A DNA stretch of 64,000 nucleotides from contig LSRX01000367.1 in the NCBI GenBank assembly GCA_001939145.1, forward strand, positions 108,021 through 172,020, written 5' to 3'. Under the pieces are notes generated by a model. The model searched no databases. It was not told the DNA's origin and saw nothing but the letters and a program-made list of their open reading frames with translations. The DNA comes from Symbiodinium microadriaticum. Taxonomy: Eukaryota > Sar > Dinophyceae > Suessiales > Symbiodiniaceae. This document shows positions 36,592 through 47,822 of this stretch, one piece after another; position 1 is the first letter of the stretch; the number at the start of each line of letters is the position of its first letter. The position numbers were made by a program, and so were the translations under genes.

Positions 36592-39500
36592 ACCTTGGAG
36601 CAGAGCCGCCAGCGGCACGTGCTCAGGCCTAGAAACCTGAAAAGCAGCCGTCCGAAAGCAAAAAGTGAGGGGGGGGGGGAGGTTATCAATGAAATTCCTC
36701 TCTTGGTTTGGGGCTTTAGGGTCTTGGCGAGGACGGCTCTTGCCGGTTTCAGCAGCCAGCGGCTACCACGCTGGCTCAACCCGTTGTCATTTGTAAAGGA
36801 GGGCATGCTTAGCAGAACAGGTGGTGAGACGCGAAGTGAGTTCTGCTACATGGCTTGTTGCAAACCAGATGCTTGTCTGCATGGCTAAGGGTTGGCTGCA
36901 TGATTTGGCTGCCTGGTGCGAAACAGACTTCCAGTCCAGCTAGGGCATTACGTCTCACCAAACCAAGCTCAGATACTCCCAGTATTTGAGGGTCCGTAGA
37001 TTCAAGCAAGCTTCAGCTAACTCCAACCCCCCCGCCCCCCCAAGTCTAGAAAGCTGCACCCTGAAGCTGACACACTAAGCCTCAAAGGACATCCGAAACC
37101 ACCGATCAAGTTACTACTGGATGTTGTGTAGTCTCGATTCTCGAAGCTCCTAGCAGCCGCCATGGCACACCTTGCTGAGGAGGGGCTTTGGTGATTTTGG
37201 GGAGCCATGTTTAAGATTTTAGGGTTTAGGTTTCTGGGGCTTTGGACTACAGGTTTCAGTGTTTTAGGCTACAAGGTTCAGGGTTTTTCTTCTATGCCTT
37301 CCAGCATGCGGCAAAGAGGTTTGAAGGTTCAAGGTGTGGTTGGAAGCAAAAGGAAGCGGGAGGGCTCTGCGGATTCCGGTTCGGGGTGGATTGGATTTGC
37401 CGTGGGCCATGGGTTATCTATCAGAATGTTGTCCATGTGAACAACTGGTCCGAACTTTTGGTTTGAACTCTTGCGGTGATTTCAGCCCTGTCTCGGCTAT
37501 GTTCACTATCACCATCATCACCACCATCATCTTCTTCTACATCTTGATTTGGAACAGCTCAGTGGAAATAGCCGCAGTCGTCTTTGCAAGCGCACTAGCA
37601 AGAACAGAAAGTCGAAGCAATACATGATGTTTCTTCCGTTCGAGGCAAGTTAAGAATTCACACAAGAATTCACATAGGTGATGCAAGCTCCTCGCTGCTT
37701 CGAAGGCTTTTGTCCTGGGGTCGACGCCAGCGACGCTGCCCGTAGCGAGGCCCGTGAAGACAGGACCGAGTATAGGAGCCTCGGCAGTGGGCAACAGTAT
37801 TCCGTCGAGACGCAATTCATACTCTGCAGCAAGACATCCAATGTTGAAGAGTACACCTCGAGCCCGCCTATGTTTGCAACACTGACTGCAAGCGAACAAA
37901 TTCTGTCGTGAAGCCACAAGCTTGAGGTGACCGAACTGCACTGTAAGCCTGACTCCCCGGGCCTCTATATATGTACACATAGATCCCTCGCCCCCTGACC
38001 CCCTCTCTCACGCTCTCCCTCTCTCCCTGTCTCGCGCCCTCACTCACTGACTCTCTCTCTCACTCTCTCTCCATCTCTGTTTCTGTCTCTCTCTCTCTCT
38101 CTCTCTTCTCCCTTCTCTCCGCAACCAGTATATAGATGCAACGTGCAACCTATTTTTCTAGAAGCCATCCTATGCTAGGACCCCAACGCGGGCTTCTTAC
38201 GACCCAAAACCCCGGGACCCCTTCCGCAAGCAGCTACAGGCTCGTGTCACAGCCGGGGCGGCCTCTGCGCGAGGCTCCGCAGCGAGGCCTCGAACAGAAC
38301 AAGCACAAATTGGTTTGTATTTTGGCCCTCTGTGAGTTTTGGGGGTTTAGGATGTCATTGCCTCTGGTTGTTTTCAGAGTGTCAGTTGACGCAGAGAACA
38401 GCATAAAAGTAGCTAGACTGGAGCCACTGGGTGCTTGCACTGCCACGCTTTTATACTTTAAGTTCGGAGTTAGTTCAAGCTCACTTCGGGGTTAAGGAAT
38501 AGAGTTGTTTGCCAGCGAGGCGTTAAGCCTCTCAACCTGGAGACGTGAATGCTGCAGGAACACAAGAACACTGAGCCTCGAAGTCGTGCTTGCTTCCCTT
38601 CAACACCTCCAGAAACGTTCATCTTTCCAGGTGGGCCGTCAGCACCCGTAGCCGCCACTGTGTTTGTGGCAGGCATTGTGGCGAAGAGGCTCCGTCCACA
38701 GCAAGATTTGGAGGGAATCTCGAACGATTTGGGAAGCGATCGTGGAAGTCGAAAGATGCTGTTTAACGCTCCAGTTTAAGGTACACGCTGCACTCGCAGT
38801 AACAAAGACGCAATCTATCACAAGTGAGTGAAGACCAGCGAGGGTGAGAAGCATACAATGATGGAGACCCAAGTCTGTCTAAACGATCACCCTTCAAACA
38901 AGACAAACGGAGAACAACCATCCAACCAATCTAAAAGCACCCCAACCCGAAACCCAGCGCCCAAAACCCAAAGACAGGCGGAAAGCCGACGCGCGGGCAG
39001 GGGCCCTTAGAGCTGGGGGCCAAGCCTTCGAAGACAACCTGCTTTGCGAGAAATTTCAGAGTTCAAGGTTCGGGCTCAAGCGGTTGGGTTTGATCTCAGG
39101 TATAGCGATTAGTGTTCGGCTTCGGGTTTACTTTGGTGTCAGCTCGCATGTTATTTTGCTCGAGCGCTTCTTCTGGTCTATTCTTTATGCGTACTAGCGT
39201 CATATTCGAGCGAACATTCATGGATAGCTGATACAGATTTGTAGGTAGTTCGGTTGCATCATAAGCATCGTGTGACAGGCTGTTATACCTAGAAGCTATG
39301 AACCGACGAGTTCCGGGTGGCCCTGGAACTCCAAACCCGAGTAAAACTCAAAAAAAGAACCCTAGCCAAGCCACCGCAGCCAGGGCGAGCGGTCCTGGAA
39401 GACCTGCCGAAGGGTCGCCCGGAAGGAGGCATCCTTGGACGAATGCTGGGTTTGATTCTCTACACAGGCATACTGACGCCTTCAAGCTGGGCCTGCTGCG

Positions 39501-42500
39501 CATCGTTCTCTCGGGGCGGTTTGAAGTTGTTTAGCAATTGGGCTCAGGAGTTGGTGCTTCAAGACTTTCGGGGAAGGGATCGGGACATACCATTCCACGA
39601 TGAAACCCGGAAGCTTGCATTCAGCAGGAGAAGGACGTAGACGAGGGAGGGGAATCAACGGAAGGGATGGGAACGTCGTGGGGTCAGTTTTGTGTAGCCT
39701 AGTGCATTGCTGGCCAGGGGCGAGGTTTCGAGCTGAGGGTCTGGGATTTTCGGTATGCATGGGTCGTGCGTCGTATGCCGAGGCTTGCAGCTGCCCCGAG
39801 CCTCGGCCCTCGACCCTCATCCCTCACAGGCCCTACAGGCCACACCTCGCCTTGATTAGGAGCTGGAAGAAGAGGAGCAGAAGGATTTCGAAACTCCAAG
39901 CAAGCAGGCCGGAAGCTTCGGAGTTCAGCCTTCAGTTCTGCAGCTTTTCGTATTTGGGGGGCTGGACTGTTCTTTGAAGCCTTCAGCAGAACACTCCAAG
40001 CACTTGAAAGTGGCTCTCAGGCCGAAATCTCCGCCATGGGGTTGCTTTCAGTTTCACCCCAGATGCCTAATACCAGACCTGCAGCGCACTTCGCTCCTAT
40101 AGAACCGTAACTTTCTCAAAACAGAAAAGTCGAGGTCCTAGACAAGTTCACACTCGACTCGCGCGCTCGGCAATGCGCACAACTCAGCACCCCCACGAGC
40201 ACCTTGAAACCTCCAAGCTAACCTTGAGGTCCCTGATGACATGATGGAGAGGTTGTCCTCCATCGATTTGAGCCTGGAGGATGAGGATGAGGATTGCGGG
40301 TTTGAGGCTTCAGGTCGTAGGCGTTTTATTGTTCAGTACTTTGGCACGGCATTTGGTTTTCCGCAAGCTAATCATGCGGTGAGATTGGCATCTTGGGGTT
40401 TGAACATAGCACCAGTGAAAGAATCAAAGGATCAAAGTCCAACAACGACACACTTGTTTTGCATGTGGTGCTCCGCCTTTATGCAAAGGTTCAAGTTTGA
40501 GGGCAAACGAGGGCAGGGAAGGGCGCAGGATCAGAAGAGTATGTCAAGTGATACCTTCTCGGTCTTTTCCTTATCCATGCTCCTTCATCCTTGAAGCCTT
40601 CGTCACCTAAAGCCCGAAAACTTAAATCCATCGCGGATGACGAGGAAGAAGGAGATGAACCGCTAGAGTTCGATCCGAGCGAGTGGGACGAAGCTACGCT
40701 GCACAAAGAAGATTGCTGAGGGCTCAGGGGGATCAGTTGTTGAAATTTTAGCTTCAGTGTCTTACACTCCTTTTGTATGGGTTACAATCAATTCTTACAC
40801 GGAGGGCTCCGGGCCTCAAGCTTGAAATTCGAAACGCCCCACTCGCGAGCCCAACCCCAAAGCTCCCCAAGACTAAAGCCATCTAGAGCTGCAGACCCTG
40901 AAACCCAAGAGCTTAATTTGCAAGCTTTCGGGATGTTTGAGAGCGTAATCAATTGATGCTTAGCTTTGGGTTACCCTGAAGCCGAAACTCCAAGTTGAGA
41001 TTTGCAGCGTTACGGGTTTGGTTGCAAACCTCAGCCGACAAGGCTTCGCAGAGTCTCAGGCTGGACCAGGCGGTGACAGGTGTGAAAAGCTCCCATGATG
41101 AGTATCGCTGTCCGTCTCTTGCCAGTCGAGTTGTCATTCTCATGAGTTTCACGCATTGTCCAGGATAAGCCTCGCCTTGCCTCTCACCGTGTTTGTCATC
41201 ATTGACAGGCTCTTGAAGGAAGAGTGTAGGCCAGCGTAGGGAGCTCGTGATCGTGTTTGCTTATAGCACAGGCTTCGGCTCTTAGGTATGAAGTCTGGGT
41301 CCTCGCAGATTTCACGTATGAAGGGGGAGGTGTTACTCGGTGCCTTTGGACAACCCAAACAGACAAGCATGCCGACCTCAGCAGCAAGGATATGGAGCTT
41401 GATGCAGACGATGAGGACATGGAGGCATGTGTTGCCTGGAAATTGGCATCTGCCCTGGGTTTCGTGCCGGTTTTCCTGTGCAAGCACTCTTCGGATTAAG
41501 AAGCCGACTGATCCCCTGCACTGCAAGCCTTGGCTCCACATGTCAAACATCAAACGTCGGGGTTCGCTTGTCCAGGCTCTGACGTCTCAACTCCAAGGCT
41601 TTGATCGCAACTTGTCAGAAGAAATGTGTGTGGCAGGTCGAGCGGTCGCAGCTGGAGGAGCTGGAAGAGGAGCCAGCAGACGAAGCAGCAACTCGCCAGA
41701 AAAGCTGGAGGCTTACTCACTGCGAGATCCTAGCCTCGGTCCTGTTCCGAGCTCAGGGCTCCAACTTGAACAATCCAGCCTTTAAGGTATAGGGTGAAGG
41801 GTGCAAGTGTCAGGGGTTGGCACTGAGGTTTCTGGGCTTTCATTTCGTCCGGGCCAAGAGTGCTACCGCCAAACCTTGCCTCATGTATTTATCATCGAAT
41901 GCGCTGCGTGTGAGAGCAGCCTCGATGTCATGCCTTTGATCGTTACTGGGATCGATGTTTAAGCCTGTTTGAATCTCCTGGTAGTTGCAGGCGTTGATGA
42001 AGGCGGTGGAGGTCAGTGATGACGAGGCCGACGTTTCTAAGCGTTGGACGGACCTAACAAGAACGCCAACGCATCCGTCTCAGTGCTAGGGACTCTTCAA
42101 CCTTCCGGCTGCGCACGTTTATCTTTTTCACTTTACAGGGTTCTTGAGCCAAAAAGAAGGATGTTCAGGCTTCACGCAGGCTCTTGTGATACTCGAAAAG
42201 AGAGTCAGGAAGTTCGGGAATAGGCGGATCAATATGCCCGTCACAGTCGACATGAGACGGTTGAATTGGCCGGTAAACCCGAGTCCGACATGTTTGAATG
42301 AAGCCCCACGGTCGGACAGTCGACTCAGACAAGTCGCAGGTCAGTGAGTTCCTGGCCGAGTTCAATGCTCAGCCCGTCGTTGCGAAGGAGCCTGGAACGG
42401 TACTCAACCCAGAGGGACTTTGGGAAGTTGGCGTGAAACGAGTTCACTTACTGTTTCGGATGTGGCCTTCGAGGTGCAAGGTTCGGAGGATGTGGGGCTC

Positions 42501-42753
42501 GTTCATGATTGTCGATGGTTCTTGTCTGTGAGACAGCAAGTCTGCGCCGCAACTTGCAACCTGAATTTTGAGCCATTCTAGGACGAATTCGTAAGCTCTG
42601 AACTGCACGGCAAGCATCCAACACAGCAGTAAGAGTGATTGAGACATGCCAACATTGAGGGGTTCCGGGAAAGCGCGGCCTACAGTAGCTTTGATCAAGG
42701 TCCCAATCGACCCATTCGAGAAGGATGCCAGCAAGGAGTTGGATACCTTCAAG
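36592..42753 (+). CDS. Exons of a disordered basic-then-acidic protein, perhaps the N-part of the PPR gene
   Basis: Exon candidates in order are 36592 to about 36665 (LEQSRQRHVLRPRNLKSSRP), 37353-37368, 37562-37615 (SRSRLCKRTSKNRKSK), 37706 to about 37875, 39628-39660, 39860-39907 (ELEEEEQKDFETPSKQ), 40229-40291 (VPDDMMERLSSIDLSLEDED), 40613 to about 40707 (EPLEFDPSEWDEATLHK), 41389-41424 (DMELDADDEDME), 41637-41684, 41991-42011, 42340-42399 (VSEFLAEFNAQPVVAKEPGT) and 42700-42753 (VPIDPFEKDASKELDTFK). From 41389 on, exons mostly join in phase 0 and lead into the first PPR-like exon. A TGA at 40717-40719 ends the gene if the 40613 exon is terminal. A GA donor after the Lys codon at 40707 would bypass it and join the next exon in frame. 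No domain is recognised. The early exons (36592-39660) are the least certain. Confidence 0.4.
38001..38120 (+). repeat. CT-rich microsatellite
   Basis: CTCTCT runs are interrupted by CC, CA and TG; the purest part is at 38085-38108. It is non-coding, between exon candidates of the basic/acidic gene. Confidence 0.85.
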
Positions 42754-43372
42754 GAGCAGCTAGGCCTCAATAGAAGTGCAGCGTCACGGTGCTCAATAGC
42801 GCAGAAATGCAATTGGGATCTGCGCCACGAACTTCGATGCCGAGCCAGAAAGTCCCAAATCCAGTCCGACTCAAAATCTATGCGGGAGAAGTTCTCGCAG
42901 TACTCTTTACTTACGCATGAGTTCGAGACCCTCAAGTGTGCACCCTAAGTCCTCGGACCCAGGTTGAAGAATGGCAAGCGCGATCTTTTCTATGCACGTG
43001 GCATGCCCAGCAACCAGATGGTCATCACGCTGCGGCCTGGTTGAAATGAGTCCTGTCTGTGGTTGGGATTCCGGCAGCACAGCACTTCTTTCCCTTTTGT
43101 CGTCTCTAGAGCTTCAGGGCATGGGGAATAATTCCTGTGCAGTGGTCCCTTCAGAAACATCTTTCGAGCCTGGCAGAAACTTTAAGGCCTTCAGCTACCA
43201 GTAGAGAGGGAATCATTCTCCCCCTCCCCCTCCTTGGGCGAAAACAGGTATTCCTCAGACCTCTCAAGGTTACACCATGCAAGACCTTTCATAATTGTGC
43301 CTGGACTGAGGCTCGGAGCTTGGGGGGACGGAGTGCAGCCTGAACGCCCGAAGCCTCGCCCCTGCCAGGAAG

Positions 43373-46300
43373 GATCGGCTGAACATGCTCTCGGAGCATG
43401 CCGCCAAGACGAATTTGGAGGGCTTTCCGAGCTTCATGATTTTTTTGACACCCGAAGCCTAGTGTCCTCGAGCCCTGAGCTTTGAGTGGGTAGAGACATG
43501 GGCCCTGCAAGGGGATAGAATGGATAGCAGGTTCTCATTTGTGCTTCTTGAGCACAAGTGTTTCAAGTTCAGGGTGTTTCTGCCCCAATGGGGCGGACAC
43601 CATGGCAGTTTGGAGCAAACCAGCATGTGTACACGTTGCCTCATGCCCAAATGCACGCCAGTGCGATCTGCCTTGACTAGCAACTCAGCAAACTCAGACG
43701 CCAAACTTCTCGCTTCCCGTCCAAGGCCGACAATGGCGAGTGGAGACAGGCTCGGTACATCATGAAGGGTGCCTTGTCCTTTCTAAATCTTTGGGCTGAG
43801 GGCCCAAGTATTGGATTCAGCGTCCTAGGGGTCACCCCCATGAAGGCTCCATGGGTCTTTATCCTATCACAACAGTAACTACGTTATGTCAAGCAGGTCA
43901 GCGAGAAATTACCAGAGCTTCACGACTTGGTAGCCTTTAGGGTCTGTGTGTGCAACAGCTGACAGCTGCGGAGCGTAGCACCAGCTTAAATGGCCAGGTA
44001 GGTGCGATCCGCACGGAAGCCGAAACCCTTCCCACCCAGGCATTTGGAGAAGACGGCATTTGCGGCTGCCTCTGGGTCGGAGGATGTGGAACCAGATGAT
44101 CAAGGCTGAAAGCTGAGTCGCGCGCTTTTGCTCAAACCCTGGTTTGCCTGAATTGTCGTGCCATTGAATGCCGTCTCATCGGCCATAAAGTACATGAACC
44201 CCTGCGAATGGGAGGTCCAAACCCGCTAAATCCTGAAGTCCTAGAAGCCCCCTGAAGCCGCTCGCCTGTACACCCGAAGCTGAAAGTCCCAGTTCCGGTC
44301 AGGCTCACGTCAATGCGAACCGTCCCATGGCCGCCGAGAGCTGGGTCAAGGAGCAAGCGCAAAGCCGAATGTGAGCAGGGCCCTTCTCGAGCCCTGCAGC
44401 CTTATCAGTGCTTCTGCTGCTGCATAGGCATAATGGTTGCAACATGTGTTTGCAAGGCTGTAGGCCGTGCAAAAACTTGAACTCTTGACTGCAGCAGGAT
44501 GTCTGGCTTAAGGCTTCCTTTAACCGTACCCTCTTGCAGGATTGAAAAGTGCATGCTGGAATGAACAGTTTCCGGGCTGAGGGGGGACGTGCTTGCCATC
44601 TGAAGCCCTGCGGGGTGTTGTTCAGGACATGCTGAATCGTGTCTTCCAGCCCGACATCTACAGCAGCTTGACTGCAGGGTTCTGGGGTTTGAACGGGTTG
44701 GTTTACGAATCTGACGTGCGTTGTCACCTTCATTCTTCATCATCCACCGTCCGGAGTGCAGAGCTTGAGATGCCAGCAAAGTGTCCCATGCCGAAGCCCT
44801 GCGCTCCCATTTGGGGGTTAAATTCTGCAAGTCACATGTCCCCACCTCACGGTTCTTGGGGGTTCAGGAAGCTGCCGGTCTAGACGGTTCGGGTCGTTGA
44901 ACTTCAGGTTTTTCAGGCCGTGGGACAGACCTTTCCAGATCTTGTAAAATGTGCATGTTTAGGAGGATGCCGAGACGAGGCTACAACACCTTGCTGAAGT
45001 GCTACGGCCGGCGCGGTGACTTTCTCAAGGCAAGGATAAGGGCTATTGAAGCTTTTCACATGGCATCGGAACTGTCCGAAAGTTCAGCAGTGTACAAAAC
45101 CTGGCTTCGAGAAAGAAGGACTTGCAGCAGCCCTAGAAATTGAGCTTAACCGCATTGCAGCGACTTGGTGTTGAGACTGGTAGAAGGATGTGGGCTCGGG
45201 CGGAAGGTTTGCAAGTGGACATTCGAGTATGGGTCGAACATGATTTGCTTTTAAACAGTTTTCTCAGGCTTGCTTCATGGGGCTATGGCCAAGCTTAGCA
45301 GGGTTGAATACCTAGGTTGTGCTGGCTGGGCAGAAGATTTGTTTCACAGAGGCAGAGAAGTGGATCCGGCGCATGCGCGCTCGAGGTGTCGCTCCGGACA
45401 TGTACAGCCACCTGCCATGATTGGAGGATTTTGTTCAGGCTTGGCTTTGCCCTGGGCAGGAAAACATCCAAGATATGATGTATCACAGACACAACTTCCA
45501 AATTTCAACTGGATGTCGAGGGCGATGTCAGGTGGAGGAGTACCCTGCGCAGGCATGAAGTGCAGGGGATGCGTTCTCTGCATATTACAGCTTTAAGCAG
45601 TTCACTTTTCGGGTTTCGCATCTTGCAAGCTCAGGCTACAGCGCTTTGGTGCAGGCTCCTTGGTCGTACCTGGCTGGCTTGAGAGCCCAGGAGACCCTCC
45701 GGCCACTGAGCCGACCGACTTCGGCTCATCAGACCCGAATTCAGTAGAGCTTCAACCCTTCCCTTGCAAGGTTCCGAACCTTCAGAACTGCGGCCAAGCC
45801 CGGAAAAAAGCCTCGGAAATCCACAAACCCAAAGCCCTGAAGCGTTGGCTCCAAGCCTATACATAGTGCCACGACACGACCGGGCCCAGTCCAGGCGTAT
45901 GTGGTTGCGGGTGACATTGAGGGTGCTGCGACTTGGCTTCAGCATGAGCATGCTGCTTCCGAAATGGGCTTCATGTTCTCACGCTAAACATGATGGCACC
46001 TGGCAGTACTTCAAGACAGAGCTTCGATCGATTATTCCAGTAGCCCTTCAGCCGAGCATTTGCTGCCGCTGCTGTACTTTGAGACATTCTTCAGCTAGCC
46101 TCCGCACAGCCATGAAGTTGAAATGAAAGTCATTGAAAGTCCACACCGCACGTTCCATGCTTGCGGGGATGGTTGCCGATTCCGTCTCTTTATTCAGGAG
46201 CGCGTGTTCGGCGAGATGGAAGTGACAGACGCGACTCGGCACAATCTTCGTTTCGCTACACCATTGGAGTCCGCTCTAGGGAAGCTGATGTCCCGAAACA

Positions 46301-47783
46301 GGGTGGATGGCTGCCTGGGAAAAGGGCTGGCCCTCTGTAGAGGTCCCACGATTTATTGCCTTGGAGGGATGACCAACTTGAGCATTGTAAAGTGGGAAAT
46401 CTGAGAGTTTGTGTCACGAGTACAAAGAATACCTTTTAGGGCCGGCGATGTGTGGACTGTTGCATTCATGATGTCCTGTCGTCTTCATGACTTGAATGCG
46501 TAGAGATGCCGCCAGGCAAGCAACACCTTCGCACACAACACGCTGCTGAAAGCCTATGCTCAGAAGGAGCAGGCACGCATTCCATGCTCGAAGCCCAATC
46601 CTGCATTGTTGAAGCTCAACTCCATGAGCAGAGCGACTGCCGACCCGGCATTCCTGTGGATCAGGCCAAAAAAGCAGAAAAGCTCTTCGAAACGATGGAA
46701 GCTCGTCTCTGAAAAACCGCCGTCTTGGGTTCGATGTTGAGTTCTGCGGCTTCAATATGGGGTTAGTTCGGCTGTTAGACTCCACACTGCACTTCACACC
46801 AGCTGCAACGCTGACCCCAATCCGGAATGGTCCATCATGAACCTAGAGCTCTGCTGCTCGGTAGGGGAATTCCCTGCTGTTAAATTCGTAGAGCCAAAAT
46901 TCCATTTCGGAGTTGGAGGGTTCACTGTGCAATCTGAGGCTTTCAGGTCTTGAGTTGAAGGTTGTCTTTGCGGCAGGTTCAAGACTGCAGCGCGGAGGCT
47001 TTGCAAGCCGGGGGGATGGGAGGGTCAAAACAAGTCTGGATTGGCCAAGCCTGAACCCTCATCCCAAAATTTTCATCCAAGTCTGCCACCTGCAGGCATC
47101 AAAACCTCCATGGCTCGAATGGTAAAGCAGCAAAGCACACATCACTGAGGCCAAGCCAGATGCCACCACGTATCTGCAGATGATCCGGGTGGCAGCATCC
47201 GTCTCTGACCCACAAGGTGGGAGCTGGGGGATGGGTTTGAGCGTTCAGAAGATGGTTGACTTCTAGCCTGTGGGCTTCGGAACTTTTTCGGATTTTGCAG
47301 GATGTGGGTTTGAGTTCTTTAGGGACAAGAGCACGGTTCGGAGAGGTCAAAGCATTCAACCATAATCTTTACATGTACTTCTGTCACCCTCATCCACTCC
47401 AACCAAAGCACAACTTCCTGAGCATGCCACTGCGACTCGAAACATGGAGCCTTCCTTTTCCTGCCCCTGAAAGCTTCAACATGGATTCAAGTTGCTCCGC
47501 AACCTGACGCTGTAGGACTGGAACCAGGCTTCTGACATTTACACATTCATACACCCCAAGGGCTTTGTTTGCTCGCGCTTTTGCCGTGTTGCGAGGTGCA
47601 GCAGATTGGCTCCGTCGCATGTCCGAGGTGCAGAGCCTTCACGGGGAATCCGTCTCATGCACTGAGTTTCTCGAGTTCAGGGTTCGAGGGACAGGGCGAA
47701 TTCAGGCTTCAGTGTCGGATTGGACTTGGTAGGATGAACGACTCCAGTAGCAACATCGCCAACAGCCCAGCAGGAAGTTCAAG

Positions 47784-47822
<39 letters not shown>

